Below, one piece after another: positions 28,138 through 36,475 of a DNA stretch of 64,000 bases. The stretch lies in the NCBI GenBank assembly GCA_031296115.1, contig JARLGI010000011.1:1-64000 (forward strand), written 5' to 3'. The DNA is from Acidobacteriota bacterium. Lineage in GTDB: Bacteria; Acidobacteriota; Terriglobia; Terriglobales; Acidobacteriaceae. Below the pieces are notes generated by a model. It saw nothing but the letters and a program-made list of their open reading frames with translations, was not told the origin of the DNA and ran no database searches. Each line of letters opens with the position of its first letter. Position 1 is the first letter of the stretch. The translations under genes were made by a program, and so were the position numbers.

Positions 28138-28330
28138 ATGCCGACCCGCGGGGCCGTACTCGGTGGGCCGTCAATGAACCCGTCCTATACGGTGGGAACC
28201 TGCCGCAGCTCTTTAGGCATCTCCGCATGACGGAGCGTCGCACACCGAGCCGAATACGAGTCAGACTCCCTGTTCATTGAGCAATGGTTCAAAAAACGGT
28301 TACCACCAGCACCAACTTTGCAGGCCGGCT
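28138..28330 (-). ncRNA. ssrS: 6S RNA (RNA polymerase-binding regulatory RNA)
   Basis: About 190 bases on the minus strand, directly downstream of zapA, which is the classic ssrS position. Segments line up with E. coli 6S RNA. CGGAGAUGCCUAAAGAGCUG corresponds to the CCGAGAAGCCUUAAAACUG region, and a GGGUUCA block follows after a CACC segment. The ends pair over ten positions (GCCGGCCTGC at the 5' end with GCGGGTCGGC at the 3' end, two wobbles). A second helix, TGGTGG with CCACCG, lies inside. CTCCGtcatgCGGAG forms the apical hairpin. 6S RNA mimics an open promoter and sequesters the housekeeping RNA polymerase. Exact ends are inferred from the terminal stem. Confidence 0.85.
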
Positions 28331-28494
28331 GTCTGGTGAGATGCTATGAAAAACCAGGGTGGATGACAAGGGCACTGGCCTAAATAGTTGGAAACCTAAG
28401 TGCGGGTGGACACAAATCGGGCACCACAGAAGTGGAACAGGCGGAGAGGAGGCACACTGCCGCAAACGCTCGTCCGAGGGACCGCGTGGCGCGA

Positions 28495-28806
28495 TTATCC
28501 CGCCCGCCGGCCCTCGGCCAGGACTTCGTCCAGCGCACCCGCCAACTGCTCGGCCCGCTCGTTGTAGTCGGTGGCGACGGAGTCGTACTTGCGCTTGAGC
28601 ATGTGGAATTCGTCGGCGATGTTCAGGGCGGCCAGCACCGCCACGCGCAGGGAATCGACCGTAGCCGCCTGCTTCGAAATCAGGCGCATCTTCATGTCGA
28701 CATATTCGGCCAGCTCATGGATGTACTCCGGGTCGGAGCCCCGCAGATGATAAGTCTGATCGTAGATTTCGACGCGAACGCTGCCGTTGCCGTTGGACTG
28801 ACTCAA
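28495..28806 (-). CDS. zapA: ZapA, FtsZ ring-associated protein
   Basis: A 103-residue protein. The N-terminal domain VRVEIYDQTYHLRGSDPEYI followed by LAEYVDMKMR matches ZapA, and the rest is a coiled coil (AALNIADEFHMLKRKYDSV). ZapA cross-links FtsZ protofilaments. It is preceded by a coiled-coil gene and pheT and followed by the 6S RNA, an order shared by many bacteria. The ATG has a gggggaagg-type ribosome binding site. Confidence 0.9.
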   Translation of the reverse strand: MSQSNGNGSVRVEIYDQTYHLRGSDPEYIHELAEYVDMKMRLISKQAATVDSLRVAVLAALNIADEFHMLKRKYDSVATDYNERAEQLAGALDEVLAEGRRAG

Positions 28807-28822
28807 ACCTTCCCCCTTGACG

Positions 28823-28876
28823 AGTGGTTCGTGATTAGAAAATGATGTGGCAGACCGTTTCTAACCACCAATCACT
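28823..28876. repeat. Heptanucleotide repeat site C (inverted pair)
   Basis: AGTGGTT-CGTGATT-AGA on one arm (28823-28839) and its complement-like TCT-AACCACC-AATCACT on the other (about 28859-28875), both in 7-base steps. It fills the gap between zapA and the coiled-coil gene. Confidence 0.55.
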
Positions 28877-28894
28877 GCTCTTCGATTATCAGGC

Positions 28895-29179
28895 CTATTC
28901 CTCTGCCGTCATAGACTCAATTTGATCCAGCATCTTTTCTACTCGGGTACGTACCTCTTCCCGGTCCTTGCGCAGCCCGAGCAATTCGTGGCGCAAGGTT
29001 TCCACTTCCTCTTCGCGCTCGCTCAACTGCTCGCGCAGGCGCGCAGCATCGCGCTCCGCCGCCGCCTTGGCCTCGCGGGCGGACTTTAGCATCTCAATCG
29101 TGCGCAGAATTTTCTGTTCCAGGGACTTGAAATCGGCGGTGGAGGGAGCAGTGGCGGACTCGACTACATTGGCCGGCAT
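28895..29179 (-). CDS. Small coiled-coil protein, candidate ZapB-like division factor
   Basis: 94 residues. After about 15 residues, nearly the whole chain is predicted coiled coil, rich in Glu, Arg, Ala and Leu (MLKSAREAKAAAERDAARLR, then EEVETLRHELLGLRKD). There is no signal peptide or membrane span. It lies between pheT and zapA on the same strand. ZapB in E. coli is a short, purely coiled-coil partner of ZapA, so a ZapB-like role is a reasonable inference from neighbourhood and shape. Coiled coils resemble each other by composition, so homology is not shown. Confidence 0.6.
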   Translation of the reverse strand: MPANVVESATAPSTADFKSLEQKILRTIEMLKSAREAKAAAERDAARLREQLSEREEEVETLRHELLGLRKDREEVRTRVEKMLDQIESMTAEE

Positions 29180-29312
29180 AAGGACGCATGACCTCTGAAA
29201 AATATTGGTGTCGCGAGCGCAGTATATCGCACTAACCTGTGCAAAATGCGGGTGTGACGTTAACCATCAAGGCACAAAATGGGAGGGCAATCAGCGGCCA
29301 GGGATGGCTCGG

Positions 29313-31421
29313 CTACTGCGCCCGGAGGACACCGCCCAGCTTCTCCAGCGCCTGGATGATCTGCGCCGACCACACCGCCACCGCAAGGTCGAGCAGCGTC
29401 CGCTCCTTCGACTGGAACTCCGCATGGAGCAGGACGGAGTACTTGCCTGCACCGGCTTTGTCGCCGCGATAAATCTCCGCCGGAACAAACCTCTGCAACT
29501 CGCTAATACCCAGCACGTCAACCGCGGACTTGAGGCGCTCGAAGGTCACGGCGTCGCCGAAAACGAACGAGAAGTCGCGCTCGACAGCCGGGAACCTGGA
29601 GATCCTCTCATAACGCGGCTGGCGCAGCTCATGGCGGTACACCTGGTCGAGCAGCACCTCGGCCATATACACGTCCTGGCGAAACTTGCGGTCGGAAGCG
29701 ATATAGGGATCCAGCTGTCCGAAGTGCGCCACCGTCTGGCCATCCATCACCGCGCGCGCTGAGCGCCCGAGGTGGAAATACTCCGGCGTCTGCGCGTCGA
29801 AGTACAAATTGTCGTGCTGGAACGCGGCCAGTAGTTCTTCCATGTCGCCCTTCATGTGGAAGAAGCTGTACGGCTGCGCGCCGGTATGGACGTTCTTGGC
29901 GAAAGCGTCGCCGGTGGCGGCAAACCCCAGGTGCCGGTGCTCGTCGCGGCCGTCGCCGACTTTCTCGAAGACCTCTCCCGCCTCGAACAGCTGCAGGCTG
30001 TTGTTACCGCGATTCAGGTTGTAGCCAATCATGTTTAGCAGGCCAGGCAGCAGGGAGTTGCGCAGGTACCCCGCCTCCTCGCTCAGAGGATTTGCGATGG
30101 CGAGCGGCTCGCCTCCACCAAAAGCCCTCGCCTCCTGCCCGGAAACAAAGGTAATGGAGATGGCTTCGTCGTAGCCCAGCGCCAGCATGGTCTCGCGGAC
30201 CTTGGCGTTCTTAGGCTCGTCGGGCAGCGTCACTACCGCTCCGACGAAGGGCGGCAGGGTATTGGGAAACTGGTTGTAGCCGTGAATGCGTGCCAGTTCT
30301 TCCAACAGGTCGACTTCGCGTTCCACGTCCAGCCGCCAGGTCGGCACCTTCACGCTGAACTCGCCTTCAATCGTGCGCAGCATACCGAAGCCCAGCCGTT
30401 GCAGGATGCGGGCAATCTCGGACTCGTGCAGGTCAATCCCCAGGACCCGCCGCACCTCGGAACTGCGCAGTGTAAGCGAAGGCTGCTCCGGCTTGCGCGC
30501 AATGGTATCAATCGGTTCGCCGTGCAACTCGCCGCCCGCGCTGCCGAGAATCAGTTCGGCCACCCGATCGCAGGCCAGCGGCGTGATGCCGTAGTCGGCG
30601 CCCCGTTCGAAGCGATGCGAGGCGTCGGTATGCATGCCGTGGCGCTTGGCCATGCTGCGCATCGTCGCCGGATCGAACCACGCGGATTCTATGAGCACGT
30701 TCTTCGTCTGCTCGGTGATCATCGAATCGAATCCGCCCATCACGCCTGCCAGTGCGATCGGCTTCTTGCCGTCAGCGATGACCAGGTCATCGGTGGTCAG
30801 CTTGCGATCGACACCGTCGAGCGTCTTCAATTCCTCGCCGGAGCGTGCGCGACGAACAATGATCGTGCCGCCTTCCAGCAGGTCGAGATCAAAGGCATGC
30901 GTCGGATGTCCCAATTCATTGAGCGCGTAGTTAGTGGCATCGGCGACATTATTGATGGAACGCGAGCCCAGAAGTTCGAGACGCTGTACCACATGCTTTG
31001 GCGAAGCCCCGATTTTTACGTTCTTTACGATCCGCGCCGTATATCGTGCGCAGCCTTCAGCATCTTCAATAACGATCGGGAAAACATCGCCTGTCATCCC
31101 GAGCGAAGCGTCCGCAAGCTGTTCCGACCCGCTTTTTTGCGGGTCGGGCGGGCGCGCAGTCGAGGGACCTGCTTTTCCCGGCAACCTCGGCTCAACCCGC
31201 TTCAACTTAACGTCGTAGATGGTCGACGCTTCACGCGCAACGCCGTAGTGGTTCATGGTATCCACGCGGTTCGTGGTCAGGTCCATCTCGTACACCGTCT
31301 CGCCGTTTACTTCTTCGACGGACTCCACCGCGATGCCGGCAGAAGTCAGGTCTTCGGCGAGTTGACGGTCGTCGGCCTTGATGTCGACGAACTCACGCAG
31401 CCATGCGGGAAGGATTCTCAC
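29313..31421 (-). CDS. pheT: Phenylalanyl-tRNA synthetase beta subunit, lacking the EMAP-type tRNA-binding domain
   Basis: A 702-residue subunit, about 90-100 shorter than E. coli PheT. The first 38 residues (ILPAWLREFVDIKADDRQLA) jump straight to the phrase MDLTTNRVDTMNHYGVAREA, which in E. coli comes after residue 150. The OB-fold tRNA-binding domain is therefore missing. The B3/B4 editing region, B5 (RRVLGIDLHESEIARILQRLGF), catalytic-like core and C-terminal anticodon-binding domain (RISRFPAVERDFSFVF) are present. About 28 residues near position 82-110 are encoded by a REP-like DNA palindrome. The start overlaps the pheS stop by four bases. Confidence 0.93.
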   Translation of the reverse strand: MRILPAWLREFVDIKADDRQLAEDLTSAGIAVESVEEVNGETVYEMDLTTNRVDTMNHYGVAREASTIYDVKLKRVEPRLPGKAGPSTARPPDPQKSGSEQLADASLGMTGDVFPIVIEDAEGCARYTARIVKNVKIGASPKHVVQRLELLGSRSINNVADATNYALNELGHPTHAFDLDLLEGGTIIVRRARSGEELKTLDGVDRKLTTDDLVIADGKKPIALAGVMGGFDSMITEQTKNVLIESAWFDPATMRSMAKRHGMHTDASHRFERGADYGITPLACDRVAELILGSAGGELHGEPIDTIARKPEQPSLTLRSSEVRRVLGIDLHESEIARILQRLGFGMLRTIEGEFSVKVPTWRLDVEREVDLLEELARIHGYNQFPNTLPPFVGAVVTLPDEPKNAKVRETMLALGYDEAISITFVSGQEARAFGGGEPLAIANPLSEEAGYLRNSLLPGLLNMIGYNLNRGNNSLQLFEAGEVFEKVGDGRDEHRHLGFAATGDAFAKNVHTGAQPYSFFHMKGDMEELLAAFQHDNLYFDAQTPEYFHLGRSARAVMDGQTVAHFGQLDPYIASDRKFRQDVYMAEVLLDQVYRHELRQPRYERISRFPAVERDFSFVFGDAVTFERLKSAVDVLGISELQRFVPAEIYRGDKAGAGKYSVLLHAEFQSKERTLLDLAVAVWSAQIIQALEKLGGVLRAQ
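31093..31176. repeat. REP-like palindromic element inserted in frame within pheT
   Basis: The element runs from GTCATCCCGAGCGAAGC (31093) to GTCGAGGGACCTGCTTTT (31159-31176). It contains a perfect 9-base stem, CCGACCCGC/GCGGGTCGG (31124-31132 and 31139-31147), with a six-T loop. A second copy with the same flanks stands at 58571-58628. It adds about 28 residues to PheT without breaking the frame. Confidence 0.75.
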
Positions 31422-32521
31422 GCGAACTGCTCCAGGAACCGCACATCGCCCTCGTAGAACAACTGGATCTCCTCGACCCCATACTTCAGGATGGAAATGC
31501 GCTCAATGCCCATGCCGAAGGCAAATCCCGAGATCTTCGACGAGTCGTAACCGTTCTGCTTCACGAAATCAAATACGTTGGGATCGACCATGCCGCAGCC
31601 CAGCAACTCGATCCAGCCGCTGTTCTTGCACTTACGGCAGCCCTTGCCGCCGCAGAAAATGCAGCTCACCTGCATGTCGGCGCTGGGTTCGGTGAAAGGG
31701 AAGAACGACGGATAGAACCGCGTCTTCACCGAGGAGCCGAACAGCGCCTTCATGGCGCGATCGAGCGTACCCTTCAGGTCGCAGAAGGTGATGTTGTTGT
31801 CCACCGCCAGGCCTTCGACCTGGTGGAAGACCGGCGAGTGCGTAGCGTCCAGCGGGTCGTTGCGGTGCACCTTGCCGGGAATGATGATGCGCACAGGCGG
31901 AGGCTGCTGCTCCATTACGCGAATCTGCACCGGCGACGTGTGCGTGCGCATGAGCAGGCGATCGCGCGCCGGTTTCTGCTCCTGGCCAGCGATGAACAGC
32001 GTGTCCTGGGTATCGCGCGCCGGATGGTTCGGCGGAAAATTGAGCGACTCGAAGTTGTAGTAGTCGGTCTCGACCTCGGGGCCCTCGCCGATGGAGTAGC
32101 CCATCGCTTTGAAGATGCTGACGATCTCGTCCATTGCCCGCAACACCGGGTGCTTGACGCCGGTGCGTCGCTGGATGCCGGGAAGCGAGATGTCGAGACG
32201 CTCGGAGGCCAGCTTTGAACCGGCAGCGGAAGTGTGAATCTTGTTGCGCGCCTCTTCGATGGCGGATTCTGCGCGTGCCTTGAGCTGATTCACTCTCTGC
32301 CCAACCTCGCGTTTTGCCGGCCCGGGCGCAGCCTTCAGCCAGGTGTCGTTCACCTGCGTCAGCACGCCATTCTTGCGCGCCATCCAGCGGTCGCGGAACT
32401 CCTTCCAGTCCGCTTCGCCCTGCAGCGCTCTGCTCTCGGATTCCAGCGCCGCAAACAGGTCGGCGACGGCGCGGTCCAGCGCCTGCGGCGAATAGTCGTC
32501 GAGTTTGGGTACGGTGTACAT
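31418..32521 (-). CDS. pheS: Phenylalanyl-tRNA synthetase alpha subunit
   Basis: A 367-residue class II synthetase subunit. The N-terminal coiled coil is followed by the catalytic domain. Motif 2 includes LLMRTHTSPVQIR, with RIIIPGKVHRNDPLDATHSPVFHQVEGL after it. Motif 3 is GFAFGMGIERISIL near the C-terminus. FFPFTEPSADMQVSC is a further PheS signature, and a four-cysteine zinc-like cluster (CIFCGGKGCRKCKNSG) follows it. With PheT it forms the alpha2-beta2 enzyme that charges tRNA-Phe. A 446-base gap with palindromes separates it from rplT. Confidence 0.96.
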   Translation of the reverse strand: MYTVPKLDDYSPQALDRAVADLFAALESESRALQGEADWKEFRDRWMARKNGVLTQVNDTWLKAAPGPAKREVGQRVNQLKARAESAIEEARNKIHTSAAGSKLASERLDISLPGIQRRTGVKHPVLRAMDEIVSIFKAMGYSIGEGPEVETDYYNFESLNFPPNHPARDTQDTLFIAGQEQKPARDRLLMRTHTSPVQIRVMEQQPPPVRIIIPGKVHRNDPLDATHSPVFHQVEGLAVDNNITFCDLKGTLDRAMKALFGSSVKTRFYPSFFPFTEPSADMQVSCIFCGGKGCRKCKNSGWIELLGCGMVDPNVFDFVKQNGYDSSKISGFAFGMGIERISILKYGVEEIQLFYEGDVRFLEQFA

Positions 32522-32911
32522 ATATCGTTTCGGGTGGCTAAAACCACGCTCGGTTCGGGTAGAGCAGGCCTTCAGGCCTGCGTCTACGCCGTCTTCATTC
32601 TCTCCAAGCCGGCTTTAGCCGGCGGCACGCTTCTGTGTCGCCCTGAAGGGGCTCGGGTTCTAATATGTGCCTAACCAGCACTCCGCCTTCGGCTCCGTGC
32701 TGGTGCTATCTTCTTTCGTCCCGCAAAGCTGGACTGGGCTCTGCACTATCAATCAGCGTGCGAAATCCGACATTTTCAAGCGCCGATCCTGCAGTGTACG
32801 TCCCGACCGTCGTCTCAGCCTATTCTCGACCGAATGAGCGAAATCGGGTCGATTCCGCTGCCTTCCCTTGCCCTCTTTGCATCTGTGGTGGATCGCTCTG
32901 CAAAACGCAGC
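32522..32911. repeat. Intergenic region with palindromic REP-like units between rplT and pheS
   Basis: No gene. It holds several perfect palindromes: gcaggcc-ttca-ggcctgc (32564-32581), gccggc-ttta-gccggc (32608-32623), and ccagcac...gtgctgg (32675-32703) with an inner gcc-ttc-ggc. The units resemble those at 47233-47368. I looked for a T-box or other pheS leader and did not find its conserved sequences. The hairpins may attenuate or stabilise the operon transcript. Confidence 0.55.
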
Positions 32912-32932
32912 GGGCGGCCACTGGGGCCGCCC
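32912..32932 (-). terminator. Hairpin after rplT
   Basis: A perfect 8-base-pair stem, GGGCGGCC/GGCCGCCC with a 5-base loop, lies 36 bases after the rplT stop. It is followed by GCTGCGTTTTGC, a weak T tract, so termination may be partial and let pheST be read through. Confidence 0.5.
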
Positions 32933-32967
32933 ATCGAACCTACTGCACTGTTACCGGGATGGGCCGG

Positions 32968-33324
32968 CTATGCCGTGGCGGTTTGCGCCTGCTTGCACAG
33001 CGCTGCAAACCCGGCGGCATCGTTCACTGCCAGGTCGGCCAGGATCTTACGGTCCAACTCAATGCCGGCCTTTTTCAGGCCGTTGATGAACTGGCTGTAG
33101 CTGATGCCGTTCAGCTTGGCGGCGGCGCCGATGCGCACGATCCAGATGGAGCGGAACTGGCGCTTCTTCTGCTTGCGTCCGCTGTAGGCGAACTTCAAGC
33201 CGCGCTCGACCGACTCCTTCGCCTGCCTGTACAGTTTTGATTTTGTTAAGTAATAACCACTTGCGCGCTCAAGTATCTTTTTGCGGCGCGCGCGGCGCTT
33301 GGTACCACGTTTTACGCGAGGCAT
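32968..33324 (-). CDS. rplT: Ribosomal protein L20
   Basis: 118 residues, the standard L20 length. The basic N-terminal helix ([20 protein letters not shown]) and the globular part with [20 protein letters not shown] match the family. L20 is needed for early 50S assembly and in many bacteria represses its own operon by binding the infC-rpmI-rplT message. It follows rpmI with a 153-base gap. Confidence 0.97.
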   Translation of the reverse strand: MPRVKRGTKRRARRKKILERASGYYLTKSKLYRQAKESVERGLKFAYSGRKQKKRQFRSIWIVRIGAAAKLNGISYSQFINGLKKAGIELDRKILADLAVNDAAGFAALCKQAQTATA

Positions 33325-33477
33325 GCTGCTCCTTTTTGCATTCCATTAAGCGGCTGGAGGCAAGGTAGTTGACCACGCTCGCAATCGAGGGGCCTGGATT
33401 CGCCTCTTCACGCGCTGTTGCCCGTCGCCGTTCGGACGCGCGCCGGGTGCCGCACCATGCGGCTTCGATTCCAAACT

Positions 33478-33672
33478 CTAGTAGGGAATCATGCGCTTGA
33501 TCTTGGCCACGTCGGACTTGTCAAGCATGACGTCTTTGTCGAGCTGGCGCTTGCGCTTGGTGCCCTTGGAAGTCAGGATGTGGCGTTTGTACGCGTGTCC
33601 GCGCTTGATCTTGCCCGTACCTGTTTTCTTGAAGCGCTTGGCCGCTCCGCTATGTGTCTTTAGCTTCGGCAT
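33478..33672 (-). CDS. rpmI: Ribosomal protein L35
   Basis: 64 residues, very basic. It begins [20 protein letters not shown] and continues [21 protein letters not shown], the L35 signature. The gene sits between infC and rplT as in most bacteria. A tgg-aaagagact ribosome binding site precedes the ATG. Confidence 0.97.
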   Translation of the reverse strand: MPKLKTHSGAAKRFKKTGTGKIKRGHAYKRHILTSKGTKRKRQLDKDVMLDKSDVAKIKRMIPY

Positions 33673-33762
33673 AGTCTCTTTCCATTACAACATAAGTCGG
33701 TGAACCCCGCCAGCGCTCGAAGCCTCACCATGAAGCTCCGGCACTCCGGACGCGAGCCACGT

Positions 33763-34368
33763 TTACTGAGGCTGTTGAGTTGGCGGAGGCGGCTGCGGCG
33801 GCCTTGGCGCTGCGCTCTTTTCCGCTTTGGGAGTGTGCGGCTTGGCCGGCGCCTGGGTCTTCGGCGGAGCCAGGATCAAGTGCAGCGTGTTGCCTTCCTG
33901 GCGCGGACGAAACTCCACGATCCCCTTGTCGGCGATGTCCTTGATCAGGCGCTCCAGAATCTCGCGCCCCAGCATCTGCCTTGTCATTTCGCGACCGCGG
34001 AAGAAGATGGTCGCCTTCACCTTGTCGCCTTCGGCGAGGAAGCGCAGCACGTGGTTCTTCTTGGTCTCGTAGTCGTGATCGTCCACATTGATGCGGAACT
34101 TCACTTCCTTGACTACGATCTGGTGCTGGTGCTTCTTGGCTTCGCGCTCACGCTTTTCCTGCTGGTACAGGTATTTCCCGTAATCCATGATGCGGCAGAC
34201 AGGGGGTTGTGCGGTGGGCGAAACTTCTACCAGGTCGAGCGTCTTTTCGCGGGCAATCTTGAGCGCGTCGAACGGGGTCATGATACCCAGCTGGTTGCCC
34301 TCATCGTCGATCACGCGAACTTCACGTACACGAATGCGCTCATTCGTGCGGATAAAACGTTTATCGAT
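33763..34368 (-). CDS. infC: Translation initiation factor IF-3, apparent ATC start codon
   Basis: 201 residues from the ATC at 34368. IF-3 binds the 30S subunit and rejects wrong start codons. The family N-terminus, RFIRTNERIRVREVRVID, begins four residues after this codon. GGAGG stands 5 bases upstream of the ATC, and no ATG, GTG or TTG fits that position. The ORF track start at 34467 adds 33 unrelated residues and lies upstream of the likely promoter. Non-canonical starts such as AUU allow IF-3 to control its own synthesis in E. coli. The core includes PPVCRIMDYGKYLYQQEKRE. The C-terminus has a Pro/Lys/Gln-rich extension of about 30 residues. Confidence 0.93.
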   Translation of the reverse strand: MDKRFIRTNERIRVREVRVIDDEGNQLGIMTPFDALKIAREKTLDLVEVSPTAQPPVCRIMDYGKYLYQQEKREREAKKHQHQIVVKEVKFRINVDDHDYETKKNHVLRFLAEGDKVKATIFFRGREMTRQMLGREILERLIKDIADKGIVEFRPRQEGNTLHLILAPPKTQAPAKPHTPKAEKSAAPRPPQPPPPTQQPQ

Positions 34369-34401
34369 ACAGTCCTCCGCAGCAACTGCACTTGCATGAA
34401 A

Positions 34402-34410
34402 AGTATAGCA
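34402..34410 (-). promoter_or_regulatory. Extended -10 promoter of infC
   Basis: Read on the minus strand the sequence is TGCTATACT, an extended -10 box (TGnTATAmT). No good -35 box is present. Transcription would start about 25 bases before the ATC start of infC, which supports the short form of IF-3. Confidence 0.6.
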
Positions 34411-34456
34411 TGGGTGGCTGTCGAATAATGGCTGGTAACGCTTAGGCGAGCGGTGC

Positions 34457-35782
34457 TCAGCGTCCAATCAGCGCGTTGTTGTCGAGGGCTTGAATAGCGC
34501 CGCGCATCCACTGGTTGGCAGCATGACGGCCGCGCAGTCGCAGCTTCAGATAATTGTCGGTGAGCGCCTCGGTGAACTCGCCATCGAAGCGCGTCAGCGT
34601 GATGGCTTGCATCTCGCGGCCGACGAACGACTGCATGAACTCCCGCTTTTTCTGCGCCGCCAGTTCCCGCAGCACGCGATTGCGCTCGCGTGCGACCTGC
34701 ACCGGTACCTGTTCCGGTATCTGGGCCGACGGCGTCCCCGGCCGCGACGAATACGTGAACACATGCAGATAGGTGAACGGCAGCCGCTCAATCAGCGCAC
34801 GTGTCTGCTCGAAGTCACCGTCGCTTTCGCCGGGAAATCCCACCATAACGTCGGCGCCAATCGAGGCATCGGGCATCGCGCGGCGAATCCTCGCGATGCG
34901 ATCGGCATAATGCCACGGGCGATACTTGCGATGCATGCCGCGCAGCACCTTGTCACTGCCCGACTGCATAGGCACATGCGCGTGCTTGGCGATGCGCGGC
35001 GACGACGCCACCAGCTCGATCACCTCGTTCGTCCAGTCCGTTGGCTCGACCGAGCTGATCCGTATCTTCTCGACCGCGGTGTCCGCCAGGATGGCCCGCA
35101 GCATCGCGGCGAAATTTGTGCGCGGCGACAGCTCGCGTCCCCAGCGCCCCAGGTTAATGCCCGATAGCACGACCTCGCGATAGCCGTTTGCCACCAGAGC
35201 GTCCACTTCGCGTACCACCTGCTCCAGCTTTAGCGAGCGGCTCTTCCCGCGTACGTAGGGGATGATGCAGAACGAACATCGATTATTGCAGCCGTCCTGG
35301 ACCTTCAGGTTGGGCCGCGTCTTCTGGAAGGAGTCGGAGTCGAAGACCGGCGCAGCCATCAGTTCGGTGTGCGCAAAGATGTCGCCCACAATTACTTGCG
35401 AGTCGGGTGTCCCGCCGATGTGTCCAACGGGTACAAAGCCTCCAGGTAACGGCGACGCGTAATCGGCCAGGTCATGCTTGTGCGAATTTCCCACTACCAG
35501 GCTAACGCCCGGTAGCCCGGAGAGTTCTGCCGGAGCGCGCTGTGCGTAGCAGCCCGTTACCAGGATTCTCGCTTCCGGATTCTCGCGGTGAATACGGCGG
35601 ATGGCGGCGCGGGCGTCCTGGTCGGCCGACGCGGTCACGGTACAGGTATTCAGCACAACCACTTCGGCGTTGCTGGCGGCCCCGGCGCGCTCCAGACCGC
35701 GCTCGCGCAGCTGGCGCTCGATGGCGGCGCCGTCAGCCTGCGTCGCGCGGCATCCAAAATTTTCTACATGGTAGGTCGCCAC
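34457..35782 (-). CDS. mtaB: Radical SAM methylthiotransferase, MtaB-type (tRNA ms2t6A37)
   Basis: About 441 residues from the GTG at 35782, giving the family N-terminus VATYHVENFGCRATQADGAA. The longer ORF track start adds 79 unrelated residues. The UPF0004 domain holds three cluster cysteines (FGC, NTCTVT, TGCYAQ). The radical SAM domain has the CxxxCxxC motif in CNNRCSFCIIPYVRG, and a TRAM domain ends the protein. The enzyme adds a methylthio group to t6A37 of tRNAs reading ANN codons. The neighbouring families MiaB and RimO differ in motif context, so MtaB is preferred but not certain. Confidence 0.85.
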   Translation of the reverse strand: MATYHVENFGCRATQADGAAIERQLRERGLERAGAASNAEVVVLNTCTVTASADQDARAAIRRIHRENPEARILVTGCYAQRAPAELSGLPGVSLVVGNSHKHDLADYASPLPGGFVPVGHIGGTPDSQVIVGDIFAHTELMAAPVFDSDSFQKTRPNLKVQDGCNNRCSFCIIPYVRGKSRSLKLEQVVREVDALVANGYREVVLSGINLGRWGRELSPRTNFAAMLRAILADTAVEKIRISSVEPTDWTNEVIELVASSPRIAKHAHVPMQSGSDKVLRGMHRKYRPWHYADRIARIRRAMPDASIGADVMVGFPGESDGDFEQTRALIERLPFTYLHVFTYSSRPGTPSAQIPEQVPVQVARERNRVLRELAAQKKREFMQSFVGREMQAITLTRFDGEFTEALTDNYLKLRLRGRHAANQWMRGAIQALDNNALIGR

Positions 35783-35979
35783 CTGTTCATTATACTGGCC
35801 GGAAATTGCGGCATCACTTCGCAGGAACGGCCCGCTCACTTGCGCGGCGCTTCCGGGAGTGCGATAGTGATGCCAACGAAGCAACGGCTGGGGTACGAGT
35901 TCTGAGCAGTGCAACGCGATCCTCAGTTTTTGCATCACACCAGCCGCTGCCGAACCGCGAAAATCGTTGGAGTGTCCCA

Positions 35980-36456
35980 ATGAAACGCCGCATTCTCTTG
36001 GTTGATGATGAACTGGCAATTCTGCTGACGCTCCGCGCCATTCTTGAGATGAATGGGTTCGAGGTCGACACTGCCGCCTCCGCCAAGGAAGCCGAGCACA
36101 AGATGAAGAATGGGGTGTTTGAGATGGTCATCACCGACATGCGCATGGAGAGCGAAACGGCTGGCTACGACGTGATTCGCGCCGCGCGGCTTCAGGCCTA
36201 CAATCCCGCGACCGCCATACTCACGGCCTATCCTTCGGTGGACAAAGAATGGCAGACCAAAGGGGCGCAATCTCTGCTGGTAAAGCCGCTCAACACCCAG
36301 GACTTGCTGCGGCAGATCGAAGCGTTGCTCATCACCCACCAGGACCACAAGGTCCACGCCCAGCAGCAGGCCGATAAGGCCGCGGCCAAGGCAGCCCTTC
36401 ACGCCGCGCCGGCCAAGGCAGGCCAATCGCCGGCCGCCGGCAAGAAAGCCATTTAG
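35980..36456 (+). CDS. Stand-alone response regulator receiver protein
   Basis: 158 residues from the ATG at 35980, which has a ggagtg site. The ORF track start is artefactual. The receiver domain is complete: the acidic pair in ILLVDDEL, the phosphoacceptor aspartate in MVITDMRME, the conserved Thr in AILTAYPS and the Lys in LLVKPLNT. There is no DNA-binding or enzymatic output domain. The last 45 residues are an Ala/Lys/Gln-rich tail (DKAAAKAALHAAPAKAG). No histidine kinase is nearby, so its partner is unknown. It may act as a phospho-relay or protein-interaction switch. Confidence 0.88.
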   Translation: MKRRILLVDDELAILLTLRAILEMNGFEVDTAASAKEAEHKMKNGVFEMVITDMRMESETAGYDVIRAARLQAYNPATAILTAYPSVDKEWQTKGAQSLLVKPLNTQDLLRQIEALLITHQDHKVHAQQQADKAAAKAALHAAPAKAGQSPAAGKKAI

Positions 36457-36475
36457 CCTTCCGCTCGAAACGAAC

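Noticed and set aside
30282-31457. 391-residue plus-strand ORF opposite pheT
   Set aside because: Fully antisense to pheT; the residues show no known motif. Part of it is translated from the REP-like element.
32522-32967. Possible T-box leader before pheS
   Set aside because: The T-box sequence and antiterminator core are absent; the hairpins are REP-like palindromes instead.
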